Positions 22,319 through 27,185 of a DNA stretch of 27,185 bases are shown piece after piece. The DNA lies in NCBI GenBank assembly GCA_003254885.1, contig QANT01004337.1:1-27185 (forward strand), written 5' to 3'. Both the position numbers and the translations under genes were made by a program. Under the pieces are notes generated by a model. It had not been told where the DNA came from. It ran no database searches and saw only the letters and a program-made list of their open reading frames with translations. Origin of the DNA: Purshia tridentata. Taxonomy: Eukaryota > Streptophyta > Magnoliopsida > Rosales > Rosaceae. Every line of letters begins with the position of its first letter. Positions within the stretch are counted from its first letter, which is position 1.

Positions 22319-23449
22319 ATGTGTGAAACAAGGCGAAGAAAAAGATGTGCACAAGTGTTCAAAGACATGCCCCATGAAATCTTGTTTGAAATCCTTCTAA
22401 GATTACCTGTGAAATCTCTTTTGCGGTTCAGATGTGTTTGCAAATCTTGGAACACTTTAATCAGCAACTCAAGTTTCATAAACGATCATCTTGAAAGGAA
22501 TGTCATGAAATGTTCTTTTGATTATTTGATTATCCAAACTACAGATACAAAGTGTTTGTCACTATATATTGCTAAAACATATGCCAAGTGTTTGGATTTA
22601 GAGCTTCCTAGGTTCGAAAATTGTTTCCATTTCTCCATTTATGGTTCCTCCAATGGGTTGCTTTGCATATCCGATGGTACACATGGGGCTTTCAAAAGTC
22701 CTATATATTTGTGGAATCCATCAATTAGAAAATTCAAGAGACTTCCCACAAGTCTCATCCATGGAAGGTACACTCGCAGCAGTTCCTCTGCTCTTGGGTT
22801 TGCATGTTGTAAGGGAAACGATTATAAGGTTGTGAGGATTGTGAGGTTTGCACATCTCCAAAGTATCTTTGATGTGGAGGTTTACAGCCTTAACTTGGAT
22901 TCTTGGAGAAGAATCAGCGCAGTTCCCCCTATTTCACATTATGGCAATTTGGTGCATCATGCATGTGCATGCTTGAACGGAGTTGTGTATTGGACAATTA
23001 GGGAGTATTATCCATGTCGTAAATCCATCCTTTCTTTTGATATGGACAGTGAGCTTTTCCAAATCGTCATGATTCCTGATAGTCTGCAATGCCCAAGCAA
23101 TACAATTAGTACTCGAGTGTTTGAGAAATCACTTTCTTTGTTCAATCTGAGAGAAGATGGTATTGATTGGTGCTGTGACATATGGGTTCTGAAAATGGAC
23201 ACTTGGAAATTGATTCGCACTGTGCTTCTTCCTTCATCTGGCTGGATAGCAAGGCCATTCGGCTTTACAACAAATGGTGTTATTCATGTTGAAATGCCAA
23301 GTGAAAATGGGGAATACAGAAATTTGGTTTTGTATGATCCTAAATTGCAACAAGTTGAGGATATTGGAATCAAACTGGAATCACTGGATTTCTATGACAG
23401 CAGCTACATCGATGCCTATAGAGAGAGTCTAATTTTACTCCACTCATGA
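22319..23449 (+). CDS. F-box protein with F-box-associated interaction domain
   Basis: A single-exon 376-residue protein. The N-terminal F-box (about residues 13-58) contains MPHEILFEILLRLPVKSLLR and FRCVCKSWNTLISN, the Skp1-binding consensus. The rest fits the plant F-box-associated domain of the CPR30/At3g06240 type: SSNGLLC (~110), LWNPSIRKFKRLP (~130-142), NDYKVVRI, EVYSLNLDSWR (~188-198), CLNGVVYWT (~219-227) and ILSFDMDSELF. Such proteins are substrate receptors of SCF ubiquitin ligases; the substrate of this one is unknown. The start chosen is the first ATG of the frame, 12 residues before the F-box, a normal spacing for the family. The frame is intact and the length (360-420 is usual) suggests a working gene. 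This large family duplicates often, so orthology cannot be claimed. Confidence 0.9.
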   Translation: MCETRRRKRCAQVFKDMPHEILFEILLRLPVKSLLRFRCVCKSWNTLISNSSFINDHLERNVMKCSFDYLIIQTTDTKCLSLYIAKTYAKCLDLELPRFENCFHFSIYGSSNGLLCISDGTHGAFKSPIYLWNPSIRKFKRLPTSLIHGRYTRSSSSALGFACCKGNDYKVVRIVRFAHLQSIFDVEVYSLNLDSWRRISAVPPISHYGNLVHHACACLNGVVYWTIREYYPCRKSILSFDMDSELFQIVMIPDSLQCPSNTISTRVFEKSLSLFNLREDGIDWCCDIWVLKMDTWKLIRTVLLPSSGWIARPFGFTTNGVIHVEMPSENGEYRNLVLYDPKLQQVEDIGIKLESLDFYDSSYIDAYRESLILLHS

Positions 23450-24486
23450 TGCTGTTTTGGGATTTTTATACATGTCTTTCGTTAAGTCTGTCTTCTAATT
23501 ATAACTCCTCTTTGGTAAATTCTTTTTGCAATGCTTAGTTGGTAAAATCTGTCTTTTAAGTCGAAACAAGTTGTGAGTTTGCATTAGGGACTGACATATT
23601 TCAAGTATTTGGTAAATCTGTCTTCACTGTATTTCAGACCAGAAAAATGTTCTACTCTGCCTTTTAATATATTATCTTGTGAATAATACTAATTGTGAGA
23701 AGAAAATAAGTCATACTATTTTGATGGGAAACATTTTCCTGAAAAGGCTATTGTTCATCAGCAATTAGACTTTTGACTGCATTATTACATGAAGTTATAG
23801 TGCTATAAGTAGCATGTCAAACTTTTAATACTCATCATTTTAAATACTCCTTTTTTTTATAGGATTTCGCTTCTGATGAAGGTGCTGCACTTGTCAATAT
23901 TTATATTCAAGCTCAATATCTTTCTGTATTGGCAAATCTTCCAGTTACTAGGTCCTTTCCTATACCCGTTTTCCAATTTTTCAAGCTTCATTCTTTTCCT
24001 CATACTCATTATCATTAATCATTCTAAAGTTAAGGATACTGGAATCATCAAATTGAATACCTCAAATCTTGAGGCATGAATATCCCAACGGGCATGCATA
24101 TGTAATATATACTAAATTTCTGTAATTGCACTCAGCTAGTTACCTACCTTCTTTTTTTATGGGTTGGAAGGACTGAGACAAGAAACAAACCACAAAAAGA
24201 GATGTGTATAACTATTCCCTGTAAATGGTTTCTCACGGGTTGGTCTGAAAATGGCTTCCTGCCGATTTTACTGGTAGGGAATCTATATTATTGGTAGTGA
24301 CATGCTTCTACCAAAATTAGATGTTCACTTCTTGCATAGAATTTGGCCAGGCTGTTCGTGACCTTTATGAGGTGAGCCAAAAATTTGTGTTGAAAATTGT
24401 GCATAGATGAAATAGCGTCTCCTCTTAAATCTAATTTACTGTGGCAGGTGGTAATGGATTCCTTGCATTTTGCATAAGATGCTTTG
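23450..24486. other. Intergenic DNA downstream of the F-box gene
   Basis: This is the 3' flank and AT-rich intergenic sequence. The phrases GGTAAATTC, GGTAAAATCTGTCTT and GGTAAATCTGTCTTC recur at about 23514, 23541 and 23611, a weak degenerate repeat in the probable 3' UTR. No coding region or RNA gene is supported. Confidence 0.5.
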
Positions 24487-24834
24487 ACGGCCATGGCCCT
24501 CAACAAGCTGATACTTAATGGCGAAAACCTTGCAGCCTGATGACAACAATATCCATTTCTTAATAGAATGTAATGCATTTCTTAAAATATGATAATAGTA
24601 GGAATTCTGTATCTACATCAAGTGCTGTGAGAAAGAAAAGATGAGAGTTGCCAAAACTTAACGGCCATGGCCCTCAACAAGCTGATACTTAATGGAGAAA
24701 ACCTTTCAGCCTGATGACAACAATATCCATTTCTTAATGGAATGTAATGCATTTCTTAAAATATGATAATAGTAGGAATTCTGTATCTACATCAAGTACT
24801 ATGAGAAAGAAAAGATGAGAGTTGCCAAAACTTG
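24487..24834. repeat. Recent 174-bp tandem duplication, noncoding
   Basis: Two head-to-tail copies, 24487-24660 and 24661-24834, each begin ACGGCCATGGCCCTCAACAA and end GAGTTGCCAAAACTT. I count about five or six substitutions between them, so roughly 97% identity. No open frame crosses the unit and no terminal inverted repeats are visible, which points to local segmental duplication rather than a transposon. Confidence 0.92.
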
Positions 24835-24959
24835 GTTTTCTGATAAATAGTATAGCCATGTCTCAATATGAAGTATTTTTATTTCTGACCTAATGCATTG
24901 TGTTATATTTAACCTTAAATTGAGTATTATTATGGCTGAATAATCTCCAGTTTTAGATT

Positions 24960-25200
24960 CAATTCCTGCCGACCTTAGGAAATAAGGTAGAGCATCTCCT
25001 GCACACATTAGGAAATAAAGCTAACCCATTTCCTGCCCGTATTGGGAAATAATCACTAAAAAGGTCTCCTACCCCCATTAGGAAATAGGATATCACTAAA
25101 ATACCACATGAGCTTCTGTGTATATATATCGAGGAGGCTTTGAGCTTTCATTGCATTCTAGTTTTCCACAATACACAACAAACCCCCTGCCTTTCATCAC
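24960..25200 (+). promoter_or_regulatory. LTR-like promoter region ahead of the SPT2 relic
   Basis: A degenerate phrase, (A/T)TAGGAAATA(A/G), occurs four times at about 33-36-bp intervals (24976-25090), mixed with CTCCTGC or CTCCTAC. A TATATATAT box follows at about 25120, then GAGGAGGCTTTGAGC. This succession resembles the U3-TATA-R order of plant copia-type LTRs. No matching copy is seen on the far side of the relic, so it could equally be an ordinary promoter. Confidence 0.35.
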
Positions 25201-25240
25201 TGTGTGAATCAAATACTTCTTTCAAAACAAGCTACAAACA

Positions 25241-26198
25241 ATGAATCAAATACTTCCTGCAGACTCGCTTCCTACTAAGGAGGAATTGGACTTTCTTCAA
25301 CTAAGGGAACAACTTTAACAACGCATTCGAAACAAGCGTATGATGAATTCAGGCTATGCTCATGATCACTGCTCTGTTGAGAATAAGAAACTGCCTTGTG
25401 ACAACTTTGGATCCTTCTTTGGCCCCTCCCAACATTCCATTGCTGAAAGACTACTCATAAAGGAAGCAGAGGATTAATGGAGGAGGTAAAGATTAATAAA
25501 GATAAACATAAGCTAAAGAACACATACACAACAAGGTCTTGTCCAACAGAGCAGAAATCAAAGTGTGAAAAACTCAAGGAGTCCTGGGATTACTCCTTTC
25601 TTGATGATGAAGGTTCTATGAAGAATTCCAAGTGTGTAAAAAAACCACATTTGGAAGAGAAAAAGAGACATAATGAGCAGAAGGGTCGACATTTGATGCC
25701 AAAGCAGGCTTCTTCGAAGCACCAGAACCTTGAGAAGTGCAAAGCCTCCTTGGCCAAGCCGCAATCTTCATCAAGAAACCAAAACATGAAGCAAGCAAAG
25801 CAAAGTCTTCAACAGCCTAATAGCACAAAAGTAGTGCAGCCAAAACAGAAAAGTTTCTTAAAGAATGAGATCAAACGCCATTATGTGGAAGATAATTTGG
25901 ATGATGATGGTGCTGCAATGGTGTCCACCTTCGATGACATTATGAGAGAAGAGAGAAACAGTGCAAAAATTGCTAGGAAAGAGGATGAAATAAGAAAAGT
26001 TTCTTAAAGAATGAGATCAAACGCCATTATGTGGAAGATAATTTGGATGATGATGGTGCTGCAATGGTGTCCACCTTCGATGACATTATGAGAGAAGAGA
26101 GAAACAGTGCAAAAATTGCTAGGAAAGAGGATGAAATAGAGCGGCTAAGGAATTTGCAAGAAGAGAAGCAGGGGAAGTCAAGAAGAGCAAAGAAGTAG
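25241..26198 (+). pseudogene. Broken SPT2-like chromatin protein gene
   Basis: SPT2 proteins are DNA- and histone-binding transcription and chromatin factors in the nucleus. The frame opens at 25241 with MNQILPADSLPTKEELDFLQ, like the N-terminus of plant SPT2-family proteins as I recall it. It is stopped by TAA at 25316-25318 and continues in the same frame to about 25474 (KKLPCDNFGSFFGPSQHS). The rest lies in a different frame from 25477: a Lys-rich middle, KLKESWDYSF, then the conserved C-terminal SPT2 signature TFDDIMREERNSAKIARKED. A perfect 146-bp tandem duplication then shifts the frame, giving a stop at 26005-26007. The second copy runs on in its own frame through ERLRNLQEEKQ to a stop at 26196-26198. 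No introns are apparent, so it may be a retrocopy, but no poly-A tail or target duplication is seen. The 25477-26007 part remains open (176 residues). Confidence 0.72.
25847..26138 (+). repeat. Perfect 146-bp tandem duplication inside the SPT2 relic
   Basis: Units 25847-25992 and 25993-26138 are identical over their whole length as far as I can read, head to tail with no spacer. Each covers the SPT2 signature from AGAAAAGTTTCTTAAAG to GAGGATGAAATA. As 146 is not a multiple of three, the second copy is read in another frame and ends the protein early. Confidence 0.95.
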
Positions 26199-26675
26199 AA
26201 GCTACAAGCATCCAATAACTAATGCGGTTACATTTCGATTATTGGTGATTGAGAATATGGTTTGTTTTTTTGTTTCCTTTTATCAAATAGAATATGCCAA
26301 TATGGTATTCAACTATTAATTCTTATATTGAAAATTGTCTTAGGTTAATTCTTGAACTATTTGAGAATTTTCTTTTGATTTGAGAGGTGATTCAACTTCG
26401 AACCTCTTCCAACAGAGAAATTTTTTACTAAACTAAGAATTAGTTTGATTAAACTCGCACCAATTAGTAATTCTTCAACTATTTAAAACCAAATATGAAA
26501 AACCTTCTAAGAATCTCAAATTTATGTCTCACTTGGTTCTCGATAATAATCACTACAAAAAAATCTTCCACTACTAGCAAAAAATTACAAAGTCTGACTA
26601 CACCCTCAGAGAAAAAATTATTATCAATTCTTAAGCATTGGTAATTGTGACATTGTCCACATGTTTCTGGAACAT
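26199..26675. other. AT-rich intergenic DNA
   Basis: No coding region, RNA gene or repeat with ends was recognised between the SPT2 relic and the MITE target site. Confidence 0.5.
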
Positions 26676-26678
26676 TAA

Positions 26679-27140
26679 GGGCCCGTTTGGTTCAAGTTTT
26701 AGAGGCCTAGGAATGGGAAATCAATTCCATTCCATTGTTTGGTAAGTACATGGAAGGGAAATGATTTCCTTGCCCAAGGGAAATGATTTCCCTTATTGGG
26801 GGGAAAATGAAACCCTTGCTAGAGCTTGGGTTTTGGTTTCCCCTCTCTTGGGAAAGTATTTATTGCTTTTTCTATTTACTAAATTAACCCTGAAATTTTT
26901 AAAATAAATAAAAATAAATATTACTTGTGTTTAATAAATAAGGGTATAATTGGAAACTTAGATCAATTTTATTTCCTTTTCCTACACAAACCAAACAAGG
27001 GAATGGAAATAAAAAGGGAATTATTGGTTTACTTTCCTAACATTACCAAACGGGGGAATGTAATCTTACATTCCCTTACCCTTGGAAAAGGCATAGGAAT
27101 TGATTTCCCAGGAAATCAATTCCGGAAACCAAACGGGCCC
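26679..27140. mobile_element. Tourist-like (PIF/Harbinger-type) MITE, complete, with TAA target duplication
   Basis: The left end reads GGGCCCGTTTGGTT and the right end is its exact reverse complement over 14 bp. Just inside, both ends carry GGGAAATCAATTCC-like sequence, so the homology extends further with gaps. TAA occurs immediately outside each end (26676-26678 and 27141-27143), matching the 3-bp TWA target duplication of PIF/Harbinger elements. The 462-bp length and lack of a transposase frame make it non-autonomous. Internal ACCAAACGGGGGAATG (about 27045-27060) repeats part of a terminus, hinting at internal rearrangement or nesting. Confidence 0.88.
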
Positions 27141-27185
27141 TAAAGGTAGTGAACACAGCATAACTGAGATCGTAGGCAATAATAA

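Noticed and set aside
25477..26007. 176-residue open frame as a functional gene
   Set aside because: Its C-terminus is created by the frameshifting 146-bp duplication, and its N-terminal half lies upstream in another frame behind a stop. It is best described as part of the SPT2 pseudogene.
1..27185. A novel multi-gene defence or biosynthetic system
   Set aside because: The neighbours are unrelated plant gene families separated by introns and repeats, with no operon-like or cluster-like arrangement of linked functions.

Overview
This is a nuclear segment from a flowering plant, most likely a eudicot; I cannot name the species. The evidence is the AT-rich intergenic DNA, GT-AG introns with T-rich acceptors, genes that match known plant families, and plant-type mobile-element debris (Tourist-like MITE, LINE and LTR remnants). 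Two single Ns sit inside homopolymers (4640 and 11672), so this is an assembled draft with weak points at low-complexity runs.

Layout. (1) 91-585 (+): a small two-exon secreted cysteine-rich peptide of the defensin-like type, whose signal peptide lies on a separate short exon. (2) 600-4400: gene-poor DNA with two degraded DNA-transposon-like stretches. (3) 4400-13193 (+): promoter, leader and nine coding exons of the large translation initiation factor eIF4G, about 1871 residues, intact from the N-terminus to the MA3 domain. (4) 13195-16547: the 3' flank of eIF4G, a broken LINE tail and a probable LTR-retrotransposon fragment. (5) 16548-20918 (-): a five-exon type I metacaspase (AtMC1-like), about 381 residues, convergent with eIF4G. 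Its first intron holds a diverged ~310-bp tandem duplication, and its fourth exon carries a 14-residue in-frame duplication. (6) 22319-23449 (+): a single-exon F-box protein of the F-box-associated type. (7) 24487-24834: a recent 174-bp tandem duplication in noncoding DNA. (8) 25241-26198 (+): a broken SPT2-like chromatin-protein gene with a nonsense codon, a frame change and a perfect 146-bp tandem duplication that shifts the frame. (9) 26679-27140: a complete Tourist-like MITE with a TAA target duplication.

The genes do not form a pathway. eIF4G is a translation housekeeping gene, the metacaspase is linked to cell death and proteostasis, the F-box protein is a putative SCF substrate receptor, and the defensin-like peptide is secreted. 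I found no previously undescribed multi-gene system. The most interesting points are the peptide gene split across two exons, the metacaspase exon duplication, and the very recent tandem duplication in the SPT2 relic. I saw no tRNA, rRNA or CRISPR array, although I could not run a covariance search.
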